DNA of 64,000 nucleotides from the NCBI RefSeq assembly GCF_001428545.1, contig NZ_LMHZ01000056.1, positions 238,297 through 302,296 of the forward strand. The letters are read 5' to 3'. The notes beneath the pieces are model-generated. The model had not been told where the DNA came from. It saw only the letters and a program-made list of their open reading frames with translations, and made no database searches. Positions 17,766 to 26,350 of this stretch are shown here, one piece after another; within the stretch, counting starts at the first letter, position 1; each line of letters begins with the position of its first letter. The position numbers were made by a program, and so were the translations under genes. Source of the stretch: Noviherbaspirillum sp. Root189. Its GTDB lineage: Bacteria; Pseudomonadota; Gammaproteobacteria; Burkholderiales; Burkholderiaceae_D.

Positions 17766-18986
17766 CTACTTCTTGACCAAAGGACAAGTGCTCTCGGACA
17801 AGGGCTGGTATGCCTGATCACGAGGAATCACGTTCTTGATTTTCATGATGTCCCATTCTTCCTTGGACTCGCTAGGCTTTTTTGCTTCGGCAAGGTACAT
17901 ATCATGAATCATTCGGCCGTCTTCACGGATACGACCGCCTTTGGCGAAGAAGTCGTTGATTTCTGTTTCTTTCATCTTCTTCATCACGGCATCGGCGTTG
18001 TCCATACCCAAGGTCTGGATCGCCTTCAGGTAATGCATGGTCGCGGAATACATGCCGGCCTGAATCATGGTCGGCATGGCCTTGTGCACATCATAGAAGC
18101 GGCGAGACCACTTGCGAGTCTCATCGTTGTAGTCCCAGTAAAAGCCCGTTGTGAACAACAGTCCCTGGGCGGATTTCAGCCCAAGCCCTTTGATGTCGGT
18201 GTCAAACACCAGCAGCGTAGCCAGCTTCTGGCCACCGCTGACAATTCCGAATTCCGCCGCCTGGCGCACGGAGTTCTGCGTGTCTTTACCCGCGTTGGCC
18301 AAGCCAATCACCTTGGCCTTGGAAGCTTGCGCCTGCAAAAGGAAGGAAGAAAAATCCGATGCCGACAATGGGTGTTTGATGGTGCCTAATACCTTGCCGT
18401 TCATTTCCTGGATCACACGCGTCGTGTCCTTTTCCAGAGAATTTCCAAAGGCATAATCAGCAGTGATGAAATACCATGTGTCACCGCCCTCCTTCATGAC
18501 GGCCCGCCCGGTGCCAGTCGCCAGCGCATAGGTATCATAAACATAGTGAATGCCGTAAGGGGAGCATTCCTTATTGGTGAGCGCGGTCGTTGCAGAACCG
18601 GCGAAGATCATCACTCGCTTTTTGTCAGCGCCAAGTTTCTGCATTGCGAGCGATGCAGCAGAATCGGTTGATTCGATGATCATGTCCACCTTATCGGTGT
18701 CTATCCATTCACGCGCCTTCGACAAAGCGATGTCGACCTTATTCTGGTAATCGGCGGAGACGACCTCAATCTTCTTCCCATTGACCTTGCCACCGAAGTC
18801 CTTGACCGCCAGTTCGACTGCCCTGACGGCGCCGGGGCCGCCGTTGGCAGAATAAACGCCGGTCTTGTCGACAATGACGCCAATCTTGACAACGTCATCG
18901 GAAATCTGGGCTGCCGACTGTCCCGATGCGAGGGCGGCTGCGGCTGTAGCCATTATGGTCAATATGTGACGTGCGACCTGCTTCAT
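17766..18986 (-). CDS. Liv-type ABC transporter substrate-binding protein
   Basis: Periplasmic binding protein of the branched-chain amino-acid/amide family (406 residues). A signal peptide covers the first ~27 residues (Lys/Arg, hydrophobic core, then QSAA), followed by the type I periplasmic fold starting VVKIGVIVDKTGVYS. Relatives bind aromatic or aliphatic acids as often as amino acids. GGAGAG seven bases before the ATG supports the start; a frame running up to 19352 is unsupported extension. It is divergent from livGFHM at 19456 and driven by its own sigma-54-like element. It is the likely receptor for that transporter and delivers the substrate of the adjacent acyl-CoA pathway. Confidence 0.92.
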   Translation of the reverse strand: MKQVARHILTIMATAAAALASGQSAAQISDDVVKIGVIVDKTGVYSANGGPGAVRAVELAVKDFGGKVNGKKIEVVSADYQNKVDIALSKAREWIDTDKVDMIIESTDSAASLAMQKLGADKKRVMIFAGSATTALTNKECSPYGIHYVYDTYALATGTGRAVMKEGGDTWYFITADYAFGNSLEKDTTRVIQEMNGKVLGTIKHPLSASDFSSFLLQAQASKAKVIGLANAGKDTQNSVRQAAEFGIVSGGQKLATLLVFDTDIKGLGLKSAQGLLFTTGFYWDYNDETRKWSRRFYDVHKAMPTMIQAGMYSATMHYLKAIQTLGMDNADAVMKKMKETEINDFFAKGGRIREDGRMIHDMYLAEAKKPSESKEEWDIMKIKNVIPRDQAYQPLSESTCPLVKK

Positions 18987-19158
18987 GTGATTCTCTCCAT
19001 TTTTAGTTAAGTGTATGACCTGAACGAGGCGGCGCGATAAGCTTGCGCTTTCCGGTACGAGTCCTTCGCGGCGATCCATTGCTTTTTCCGCGACGTCTCC
19101 TGCAACCTTTAGGAAGTCGGCCCGGCCGGGCTGAGACACGGGTCTGAGCTGGCTATCT

Positions 19159-19173
19159 GCAAGGACCGTTCCA
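19159..19173 (-). promoter_or_regulatory. Sigma-54-like promoter for the binding-protein operon
   Basis: Minus-strand TGGAAC-GGTCC-TTGC, with GG and GC 10 bp apart and one change from consensus in the -24 box. It would start transcription near 19147 and give a leader of about 160 nt before the binding-protein ATG at 18986. It faces away from the plus-strand sigma-54 element at 19387. Confidence 0.6.
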
Positions 19174-19224
19174 TATGCGTAAAACGCCATAAAACAAAGT
19201 TTCCCGCCCATACCAAGCGTCGGA

Positions 19225-19243
19225 TGTGTCTCGCGAAGACACA
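19225..19243. promoter_or_regulatory. Perfect dyad between two divergent sigma-54 promoters
   Basis: TGTGTCT-N5-AGACACA, a perfect 7-bp inverted repeat. Its TGTCT/AGACA core matches the dyad upstream of the sigma-54 activator gene. It lies about 55 bp upstream of the minus-strand element and about 150 bp upstream of the plus-strand element, so one bound activator could serve both. The rest of the 469-bp gap (18987-19455) shows no gene. Confidence 0.55.
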
Positions 19244-19386
19244 CATGGCCTCCAATTGTGTTCACGCGGACGACACTTGCGTCAAGTTTAGGTCCTTGCC
19301 GTGATGTGCGGTCACTTCTGCCGATCTCCTTGCCATCGTGCAGCGCCGCCATCCGTTCTCCGCTGTCCTAGTTAGCGGAATATTCA

Positions 19387-19401
19387 TGGCACGCTTGTTG
19401 C
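19387..19401 (+). promoter_or_regulatory. Sigma-54 promoter for livGFHM
   Basis: TGGCAC-GCTTG-TTGC is an exact match to the sigma-54 consensus with correct GG-N10-GC spacing. The predicted start near 19413 leaves a 43-nt leader with GGAG before the livG ATG at 19456. Confidence 0.85.
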
Positions 19402-19455
19402 TGTCGTAGCGCGCCGACCCAGATACGAGAGATATTTTCAGGAGATAACATAGAA

Positions 19456-20232
19456 ATGGTGCCAGACGACATCATCTTGGAGACGAAAAATCTTACCAAG
19501 GAATTCAAAGGTTTCACCGCAGTACAGAATGTGAACCTGCGCGTACAGCGCGGCAACATCCATGCTCTGATTGGTCCCAATGGGGCGGGCAAGACCACGT
19601 GCTTCAACTTGCTGACACGTTTTCTTGCCCCTAGCAAAGGACAGATTCTGTTCAATACACAGGACATCACAAACGTTCCCTCCGCAGGGATTGCCCGGCG
19701 AGGCATCATCCGGTCATTTCAGATTTCAGCGGTATTCCCGCATTTGACCGTCCTTCAAAACGTCCGTATTGCGCTTCAACGTACTCTGGGAACGTCATTT
19801 CACTTCTGGAAGAGCGAGCGTACGCTGTCGCAACTTGACGCACGGGCCCTGCAGCTGCTCGGCGAGGTCGATCTCGAGCGCTTTGCCGATACCATGACCG
19901 TCGACCTTCCTTATGGCCGCAAGCGCGCTCTGGAAATCGCCACGACGCTGGCGATGGAACCAGAGTTGATGCTGCTGGACGAACCGACCCAGGGCATGGG
20001 TCATGAGGATGTTCATCGGGTGACCGAGCTGATCAAGAAGGTGTCCGCCGGACGCACCATTCTGATGGTCGAACACAATATGGCCGTCGTGTCAGGCATT
20101 TGCGATCGCATCACGGTGTTGCAGCGTGGCGCCGTACTTGCCGAAGGCAGCTATTCCGAAGTTTCGGCGAATGCTCAAGTCATGGAAGCCTATATGGGAA
20201 GTACCACTGCGGTACTTGAGGGAGGGCATTGA
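19456..20232 (+). CDS. livG: ABC transporter ATPase, LivG type
   Basis: Cytoplasmic ATPase of the Liv/branched-chain family (258 residues) that energises uptake of the ligand delivered by the divergent binding protein. Walker A is GPNGAGKT, Walker B LMLLDEPTQG and the H-loop MVEHNM. The signature region reads LPYGRKRALEIA instead of LSxGQ, a variant common in LivG. It is the first gene of livGFHM, read from the sigma-54 promoter at 19387. The next gene starts within its TGATG stop. Confidence 0.93.
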   Translation: MVPDDIILETKNLTKEFKGFTAVQNVNLRVQRGNIHALIGPNGAGKTTCFNLLTRFLAPSKGQILFNTQDITNVPSAGIARRGIIRSFQISAVFPHLTVLQNVRIALQRTLGTSFHFWKSERTLSQLDARALQLLGEVDLERFADTMTVDLPYGRKRALEIATTLAMEPELMLLDEPTQGMGHEDVHRVTELIKKVSAGRTILMVEHNMAVVSGICDRITVLQRGAVLAEGSYSEVSANAQVMEAYMGSTTAVLEGGH

Positions 20233-20984
20233 TGAATACCGTAACTGAAGCTGTCATCACCAGACAATCCAAAAGCAACGTGTCCGCGCTTGAAATCCGC
20301 GGCTTAAAGGCGTGGTATGGTGAATCGCATGTCCTGCATGGCGTCGACCTGTCGGTGCATCAAGGTGAAGTCGTCACTCTGCTCGGGCGCAATGGCGCGG
20401 GACGCACGACCACGCTGAGGGCAATCATGGGACTGACCGGACGCCGCGAAGGCTCCATCAAGATCGGCGGCGTCGAGTCCGTCGGCCTTCCCACACACAG
20501 GATTGCTCATCTCGGCGTCGGTTACTGTCCCGAGGAGCGCGGCATCTTCTCGTCCTTGTCGACGGAAGAAAATCTGGTGCTGCCGCCAATGGTGTCGAAG
20601 ACCGACATGGGAATGTCGATCGACGAAATCTATGCGATGTTTCCCAACCTGAAGGAACGCCGCAACAGTCAGGGCACGCGACTGTCAGGAGGCGAACAGC
20701 AGATGCTGGCAGTAGCACGTATCCTGCGCACGGGAGCCAGGTTGCTGCTGCTCGACGAAATCTCGGAAGGGCTGGCGCCGGTCATTGTGCAGGCGCTTGC
20801 CCGCATGATCACGGCTCTCAAAGCCAAGGGCTACACCATCATCATGGTGGAGCAGAATTTCCGTTTTGCCGCACCGCTGGCCGACCGTTTCTATGTCATG
20901 GAGCATGGTCAGATCGTAGAGCGGTTTGATGCGCAAGAGTTGGAATCGAAGATGCCGGTTCTTAACGAACTGCTTGGCGTGTAA
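20232..20984 (+). CDS. livF: ABC transporter ATPase, LivF type, with Arg in Walker A
   Basis: Second ATPase of the transporter (250 residues). The signature [14 protein letters not shown] and Walker B RLLLLDEISEGL are intact, but Walker A reads GRNGAGRTT: the phosphate-binding Lys is Arg (codon CGC). Related LivF proteins of betaproteobacteria may share this (memory, not checked). If real, ATP hydrolysis would rest mainly on LivG. The ATG overlaps the livG stop by one base (TGATG), implying coupled translation. Confidence 0.92.
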   Translation: MNTVTEAVITRQSKSNVSALEIRGLKAWYGESHVLHGVDLSVHQGEVVTLLGRNGAGRTTTLRAIMGLTGRREGSIKIGGVESVGLPTHRIAHLGVGYCPEERGIFSSLSTEENLVLPPMVSKTDMGMSIDEIYAMFPNLKERRNSQGTRLSGGEQQMLAVARILRTGARLLLLDEISEGLAPVIVQALARMITALKAKGYTIIMVEQNFRFAAPLADRFYVMEHGQIVERFDAQELESKMPVLNELLGV

Positions 20985-20994
20985 AGGAAAAATC

Positions 20995-21879
20995 ATGGAA
21001 ATTTTCGGCATTCCTCTGCAAGCCATGCTTAGCCAGCTCATGCTGGGACTGGTGAACGGCTCGTTCTACGCGATGCTGTCGCTCGGCCTGGCGGTCATCT
21101 TCGGCCTGCTCAATGTGATTAACTTCGCGCACGGCGCGCTCTACATGATGGGCGCCTTCCTCGCGTGGATGGGCATGAATTACTTTGAAGTCAATTACTG
21201 GGTCATGCTGATCGCCGGTCCCCTGCTGGTTGGCGTTTTCGGCGTGATCATCGAAAAGACCATGCTGCGCTGGCTGTACAAGCTCGACCACCTGTACGGG
21301 CTGCTGCTGACCTTCGGCATTACGCTGATGCTCGAAGGCCTGTTCCGCTCCTTCTATGGCGTGTCCGGGCAGCCGTATTCGGTGCCTGAGGCGCTTTCAG
21401 GTGCGTTCAATCTCGGCTTCATGATCCTTCCCAAATACCGGGCATGGGTCGTTTTCGCATCGCTTGCCATTTGCCTGGCGACCTGGTTCGTGATCGAGAA
21501 GACCAAGCTGGGCGCCTATCTGCGCGCCGGCACCGAAAACCCCAAGCTGGTCGAGGCCTTCGGCATCAACGTGCCGCTGATGGTCACGCTCACCTACGGC
21601 TTCGGCGTGGCCCTGGCCGCCTTCGCCGGCGTGCTGGCCGCTCCGGTGGTGCAGATCTCTCCGCTGATGGGCTCGAACCTGATCATCGTCGTGTTTGCAG
21701 TAGTCGTGATTGGGGGGATGGGATCAATCCTCGGCTCCATCCTCACCGGCCTGGGTTTGGGCATCATTGAGGGCCTGACACGGGTGTTCTATCCCGAACT
21801 CTCCGCCACTGTTGTCTTCATCATCATGGCCATCGTGCTGATGATCCGTCCGGCCGGCTTGTTCGGCAAAGAGAAATAA
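20995..21879 (+). CDS. livH: ABC transporter permease, LivH type
   Basis: Inner-membrane permease of 294 residues with about eight hydrophobic segments. Family marks include NGSFYAMLSLGLAVIFGLLNVINFAHG split across the first two helices and the coupling-loop region GGMGSILGSILTGLGLGIIEG. It pairs with LivM (next gene) to form the translocation channel. AAGGAAA precedes the chosen ATG, 10 bp after livF. Confidence 0.93.
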   Translation: MEIFGIPLQAMLSQLMLGLVNGSFYAMLSLGLAVIFGLLNVINFAHGALYMMGAFLAWMGMNYFEVNYWVMLIAGPLLVGVFGVIIEKTMLRWLYKLDHLYGLLLTFGITLMLEGLFRSFYGVSGQPYSVPEALSGAFNLGFMILPKYRAWVVFASLAICLATWFVIEKTKLGAYLRAGTENPKLVEAFGINVPLMVTLTYGFGVALAAFAGVLAAPVVQISPLMGSNLIIVVFAVVVIGGMGSILGSILTGLGLGIIEGLTRVFYPELSATVVFIIMAIVLMIRPAGLFGKEK

Positions 21880-21889
21880 GGAGTTGTCC

Positions 21890-22894
21890 ATGAACAAGAA
21901 AGTCGCTTATTCGCTCGCCCTGATTGCCGCATTGGCAGCGCCGTTTCTGGTGTACCCGGTGTTTTTGATGAAGGTGCTGTGCTTTGCGCTGTTTGCCTGC
22001 GCCTTCAATTTGCTGATCGGCTTCACCGGCCTGCTGTCGTTCGGCCATGCGGCCTTCTTTGGCGGGGCAGGCTACGTCGCCGGCTATGCGCTGCGCAACA
22101 TCGGCCTGCCGTTCGAGCTGGGATTGGTGGCAGGCGTGCTGGCCGCGGCGCTGATCGGCCTGGTAATGGGCTTGCTGGCGATCCGCCGCCAGGGCATCTA
22201 CTTCACCATGATCACGCTGGCGCTGGCACAGATGCTGTTCTTCGTGTTCTTGCAGGCGCCGTTCACCGGTGGCGAGGATGGCATGCAGGGTGTGCCGCGA
22301 GGCAAGCTGTTGGGCATGGTGGAACTGTCCAGCGACATGACGCTGTATTACGTGGTGCTGGCCATTGCAGTGGCGGGCTTTGCGGTGATCGTGCGCACGG
22401 TGCATTCGCCGTTTGGCCAGGTCATGAAGGCGATCAAGGAAAACGAGCCGCGGGCAATCTCGCTGGGGTATGACGTGGACAAGTACAAGCTGCTCGCCTT
22501 TGTGCTGTCGGCGGCGCTGTCGGGGCTGGCGGGCGCGACCAAGACGGTGGTGCTGGGCTTTGAGACGCTGACGGACGTGCACTGGAGTATGTCCGGACTA
22601 GTGGTGCTGATGACGCTGGTCGGGGGCCTGGGTACACTGGCTGGCCCGGTGGCAGGTGCGATTGTCATCATTGCGCTGGAAAACAAGCTGGGTGACATGG
22701 GCGACTGGCTGGCGGTGACGACCAACATTGAGTGGTTCCGCTCCATCGGTGAATCAGTGACCATCGTGACCGGCTTCATCTTCATCATCTGCGTGCTGGC
22801 ATTCCGGCGCGGTATCGTCGGCGAATTTGCTGCGCTGGCCAAGCTGAAACATATAACACCGACGGCTACTGGCAAGAATGCCGCCGTTTCCTAG
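21890..22894 (+). CDS. livM: ABC transporter permease, LivM type
   Basis: Second permease (334 residues) with the LIGFTGLLSFGHAAFFGGAGY segment typical of LivM and a GGLGTLAGPVAGA coupling loop. AAGGAG five bases before the ATG at 21890 outranks an in-frame TTG at 21884. It is the last gene of the sigma-54-controlled livGFHM. The next gene is 205 bp away, after a repeat. Confidence 0.93.
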   Translation: MNKKVAYSLALIAALAAPFLVYPVFLMKVLCFALFACAFNLLIGFTGLLSFGHAAFFGGAGYVAGYALRNIGLPFELGLVAGVLAAALIGLVMGLLAIRRQGIYFTMITLALAQMLFFVFLQAPFTGGEDGMQGVPRGKLLGMVELSSDMTLYYVVLAIAVAGFAVIVRTVHSPFGQVMKAIKENEPRAISLGYDVDKYKLLAFVLSAALSGLAGATKTVVLGFETLTDVHWSMSGLVVLMTLVGGLGTLAGPVAGAIVIIALENKLGDMGDWLAVTTNIEWFRSIGESVTIVTGFIFIICVLAFRRGIVGEFAALAKLKHITPTATGKNAAVS

Positions 22895-22945
22895 AGCGGA
22901 TTTCATCGTGGTGTACGGAGCATCGGGTCGACCTGGCGTGCAGGA

Positions 22946-22996
22946 CAAGGCGCGCGAAGTGCCGTGTGGCGGGCCACACAAGCGACAAGCAACGCC
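22946..22996 (-). repeat. Extragenic stem-loop repeat, copy 2
   Basis: On the minus strand it begins GGCGTTGC, ends GCGCCTTG and is 51 nt long, matching the ends and length of the element at 3071-3120. The stem here is GTGTGGC/GCCACAC (22964-22979) instead of GTCAATAGC/GCTATTGAC. The outer sequence also pairs (GCAGGAC with GTCCTGC), so the site could act as a 3' hairpin for livGFHM. Confidence 0.5.
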
Positions 22997-23098
22997 GTCC
23001 TGCGCGTCAAGGCGGACCGCCCGGGACCTCGCGGAGTAGGAAGGTCGTGGCAGTCCCCGCCTCGGACACGCGAGTCCGCCTACCTTATGGATTGAACA

Positions 23099-24301
23099 GT
23101 GGATAAGTATGCCAACGGCAAGCGATCAACTTTACCAATCGTCCTGGCCGGTGTGGTATCGCTGGCAGTGGCGATGGGAATCGGCAGATTCGCGTTCACG
23201 CCGTTGCTGCCTCTGATGATGCGCGATGGCCTAATCGACATTACCATTGGCACGGAATGGGCAGCAGCCAATTACCTCGGCTATCTCCTGGGAGCGCTGA
23301 CCGCCTCACGCTTTGGCACTCGCCCACTGCGTGGCATGCACTTCAGTCTGATCGGCATCGGGCTCACCACTTTAGGTATTGCCGTCTTCGGCGGTTCTTC
23401 ATCAACCGCTGGCGCCATCCTGCGTGGAGCTGCAGGGGTCTTCAGTGCCTGGTCACTCGTGTGCACTTCCGGCTGGTGCCTGGGTGAACTCGCGGCGCGC
23501 AAGGCATCGGAACGTGGCAGCTGGATATTTACCGGGGTCGGTCTGGGCATCACATTGACTGGATTGTTGACCTGGCTTGGCGCAAACCAAAGCGCAACCG
23601 CGCTCTGGGTCGAACTTGGCGCACTGGCGTGTGCAGGAGCAGTCCTTAACATGGCGTGCGCAAAAGGCAGCCTTGTTTCTAGTAGGCCTCCCCTTACCAA
23701 TAAGGCATCGGGCGCAGGGAATGAACAACATGACACTTTCGCTGTCGTGATCTGTTACAGCGCGTTCGGCGTTGGATACATCATCCCTGCAACCTTTCTG
23801 CCGACCATGGCCAGGCAGCTGACATCCAATCCTCAAATCTTCGGACTTGCCTGGCCTCTCTTTGGCTTGGCTGCCGTGATTTCAGTCGCGCTGGTATCGC
23901 AGTGGATGGGAGGCTGGTCAAGGGCACGCTTATGGGCGATGGCCCAAGGCTGCATGGCCTTGGGAACGCTTTTGCCGCTGTTTATCACATCGCCATGGTC
24001 GATCGCGATGAGTGCCGTACTCGTCGGAGGCACCTTCATGGTGGTCACCATGGCGGGGCTGCAAGCAGCCCGGGAGATGATGCCTGACAACCCCACGGTC
24101 CTGGTAGGGCGAATGACTGCCGGGTTTGCGTCCGGGCAGATCCTGGGGCCGTTGTTGGTTCGGATGTTCGATGCTCTCCAGATTGCGGGTTGGGATGGCA
24201 TTCAATGCTCAAACGCTTTTGCCACACTCTTACTTTTCGCCACCGCAATCTGGCTGTGGCGTATCGACCGTTCCAGATCCCTGCGCGCCCTCTTTTCATA
24301 A
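23099..24301 (+). CDS. MFS transporter, YbfB/YjiJ type
   Basis: Twelve-helix-type major facilitator of 400 residues. The N-terminal GIGRFAFTPLLPLMM and the NYLGYLLGA helix are typical of the YbfB/YjiJ group, whose substrates are mostly unknown. The likely start is GTG at 23099 with a poor ribosome site; no better in-frame start is visible. It lies alone between livM and a convergent acyl-CoA dehydrogenase. It may import or export an acid or pathway intermediate, which is a guess from context. Confidence 0.85.
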   Translation: MDKYANGKRSTLPIVLAGVVSLAVAMGIGRFAFTPLLPLMMRDGLIDITIGTEWAAANYLGYLLGALTASRFGTRPLRGMHFSLIGIGLTTLGIAVFGGSSSTAGAILRGAAGVFSAWSLVCTSGWCLGELAARKASERGSWIFTGVGLGITLTGLLTWLGANQSATALWVELGALACAGAVLNMACAKGSLVSSRPPLTNKASGAGNEQHDTFAVVICYSAFGVGYIIPATFLPTMARQLTSNPQIFGLAWPLFGLAAVISVALVSQWMGGWSRARLWAMAQGCMALGTLLPLFITSPWSIAMSAVLVGGTFMVVTMAGLQAAREMMPDNPTVLVGRMTAGFASGQILGPLLVRMFDALQIAGWDGIQCSNAFATLLLFATAIWLWRIDRSRSLRALFS

Positions 24302-24411
24302 CAGGCATCTTTGCCTACCAGTGACAAGACGGTGGAACGGACCGCGCCAATCTGAAGCGGTCCGTGAGCACTTCCGGAAGCCTGGCGTCATCAAGAAGAT
24401 GAAGCAGCCTT

Positions 24412-26199
24412 CTATAGCGCTGTATCGGGGAATTGCAGAACTGCCGGTCCAGCCCGATTCAGCATTTCCATATGCATGGCTACTTGAGGTAGCAGCTGCG
24501 CGAAATAGAAGCGTGCCAGCTCGATGATACCTTGCAGGTACACTACGTCGCCTTGTCCTTCGTCTATGGTGTTCTGAGCAACAAGTGCGGCGCGTGTCAT
24601 CTGCCAGGCACCGCATATCGTTCCGAGCATACGCAGGAAGGAGGTTCCACCGGCAAGAAGCTCACCGATAGTGTCACTTTCATGGCTGAGGATCCAGTCT
24701 CGCGCATCCTCAAGCAATGCGAGCGACCGTTCCAGCTCTCTGCCAAGCGAGGTAGTACGTCCATCCTCGAGTGCCTGATGCGACGAGCTCCGGATCTCGG
24801 CAATCAGCAGGCCGAGGGCCGCGCCCCCGTCACGCAGGATCTTACGGCTGATTAGGTCGTTCGCTTGAATTCCTGTTGTGCCTTCGTAGATGGCAGTGAT
24901 CCGCACGTCGCGCAGGTATTGCGCCACGCCCGTTTCTTCAATGAAGCCCATGCCACCGTGGATCTGTATCCCCATGTTGGCGACTTCGATGCCGAGTTCA
25001 GTGCTCCAACCTTTGACAACGGGCATGAGCAGATCAACCAGGCTGCGGCATTGCGCCACAGTCACTTCGTCGGGGTGGTGTCGGGCCTTGTCGAACCAAC
25101 CGGCTGCGACATAGGCAAGCATGCGTGTAGCCATGACGCTGGCTCGCATGACCAGCAGCATCCGCTTGACGTCCGGGTGACGGATGATCGGCACGTTGGC
25201 TTCGCCGGTAATCGCATCGCGACCCTGAGTGCGCTCACGCGCATAGGTCAGTGCCTTCTGGTAAGCCCTGTCTCCAAGAGCGATACCCTGCAAGCCAACG
25301 TTGAAGCGGCTCTCGTTGACCATCACGAACATGTATTCGAGACCACGACCCGGTTCCCCCACCAGATAGCCGACCGCACCGCCGGCGTCGCCATAGCTCA
25401 TCGTGCAAGTCGGGCTGCCGTGTATCCCTAGCTTGTGCTCGACCGAGATGCAGTGCATGTCGTTGCGCGCACCGAGCGTACCATCGGCATTGACAAGATA
25501 CTTCGGAACCAGGAACATCGATATGCCTCGCACGCCCGCGGGCGCACCGGACATGCGTGCCAGAACCAGATGCACGATATTTTCGGCCAGATCATGATCA
25601 CCGTAGGTGATGAAAATCTTTTGTCCGAATAAACGATAGCTTCCATCGGCGTGCGATTCGGCACGCGTCTGGATCGCACCCAGATCAGAGCCAGCATTCG
25701 GTTCAGTCAGATCCATAGTGGCGGTCCATTCGCCACTGACCATACGCGGAATGTAGCACGCCTTGAGATCGTCGCTTGCCGCCCGCATCAGCGTATCAAC
25801 CGACCCGACCGCCATCGGCGGCAGCAGCGAAAAAGCGAGGTTGGCGGCGAACCACATTTCATTGACTGGTGCCGCGACCGCTTTTGGCAACCCCTGGCCG
25901 CCGTATTGCGCCGGCATCGCCAGGCCCACCCATCCGGCGTCGCGGAATTGGGCATAGACCTCGCTCCAGCCAGTCGCCGTCCTGACGACACCATTTTCAA
26001 CACGGCATCCTTCGGCGTCGCCGACTGGATTCAATGGCGAGAGCACTCCTGACGAAAACTTGCCGGCTTCTTCCAGAATGGCATCAACTAAGTCCGGCGT
26101 CGTCTCCTCATAGCCAGGCAGGCGCCCGATTTCGTCGATTCCGGCGAGGCTGGAAAGAATAAACCGCATGTCACGTAGTGGAGCCACATATTCATTCAT
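24412..26199 (-). CDS. Large acyl-CoA dehydrogenase (DmdC-like, 595 residues)
   Basis: FAD-dependent acyl-CoA dehydrogenase of the ~600-residue class that carries an extra C-terminal domain. This class includes DmdC (3-methylmercaptopropionyl-CoA) and many fatty acyl-CoA dehydrogenases. Visible are an N-terminal helical extension, TMDLTEPNAGSDLG at the FAD site, QIHGGMGFIEETG and the catalytic Glu in ITAIYEGTTGIQANDL. It is the last gene of the beta-oxidation operon, 151 bp after the thiolase. The real substrate is probably a medium-chain or substituted acyl-CoA. Confidence 0.9.
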   Translation of the reverse strand: MNEYVAPLRDMRFILSSLAGIDEIGRLPGYEETTPDLVDAILEEAGKFSSGVLSPLNPVGDAEGCRVENGVVRTATGWSEVYAQFRDAGWVGLAMPAQYGGQGLPKAVAAPVNEMWFAANLAFSLLPPMAVGSVDTLMRAASDDLKACYIPRMVSGEWTATMDLTEPNAGSDLGAIQTRAESHADGSYRLFGQKIFITYGDHDLAENIVHLVLARMSGAPAGVRGISMFLVPKYLVNADGTLGARNDMHCISVEHKLGIHGSPTCTMSYGDAGGAVGYLVGEPGRGLEYMFVMVNESRFNVGLQGIALGDRAYQKALTYARERTQGRDAITGEANVPIIRHPDVKRMLLVMRASVMATRMLAYVAAGWFDKARHHPDEVTVAQCRSLVDLLMPVVKGWSTELGIEVANMGIQIHGGMGFIEETGVAQYLRDVRITAIYEGTTGIQANDLISRKILRDGGAALGLLIAEIRSSSHQALEDGRTTSLGRELERSLALLEDARDWILSHESDTIGELLAGGTSFLRMLGTICGAWQMTRAALVAQNTIDEGQGDVVYLQGIIELARFYFAQLLPQVAMHMEMLNRAGPAVLQFPDTAL

Positions 26200-26350
26200 G
26201 GAAAGTCTTCGCTTGCATTAACTCGGTCTCTGACCAAAGGTATGGGTGGTACGGGTTCGCGGCGAATTTGGAAAAGCCGAAGGGCATGCCCATGCCGCGC
26301 TGTGGCACATAGCGGAGGAAGCAGGCTCTGCCCCCTCCACGTGCACCACA

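Noticed and set aside
18987-19352. N-terminal extension of the binding protein
   Set aside because: The frame stays open, but a signal peptide and a strong ribosome site mark 18986 as the start, and the extension would run through both sigma-54 promoter elements' intergenic region.
21824-22582. A 252-codon minus-strand open frame opposite livM
   Set aside because: Extremely His/Gln/Arg-rich translation, typical of the complement of a membrane protein gene.
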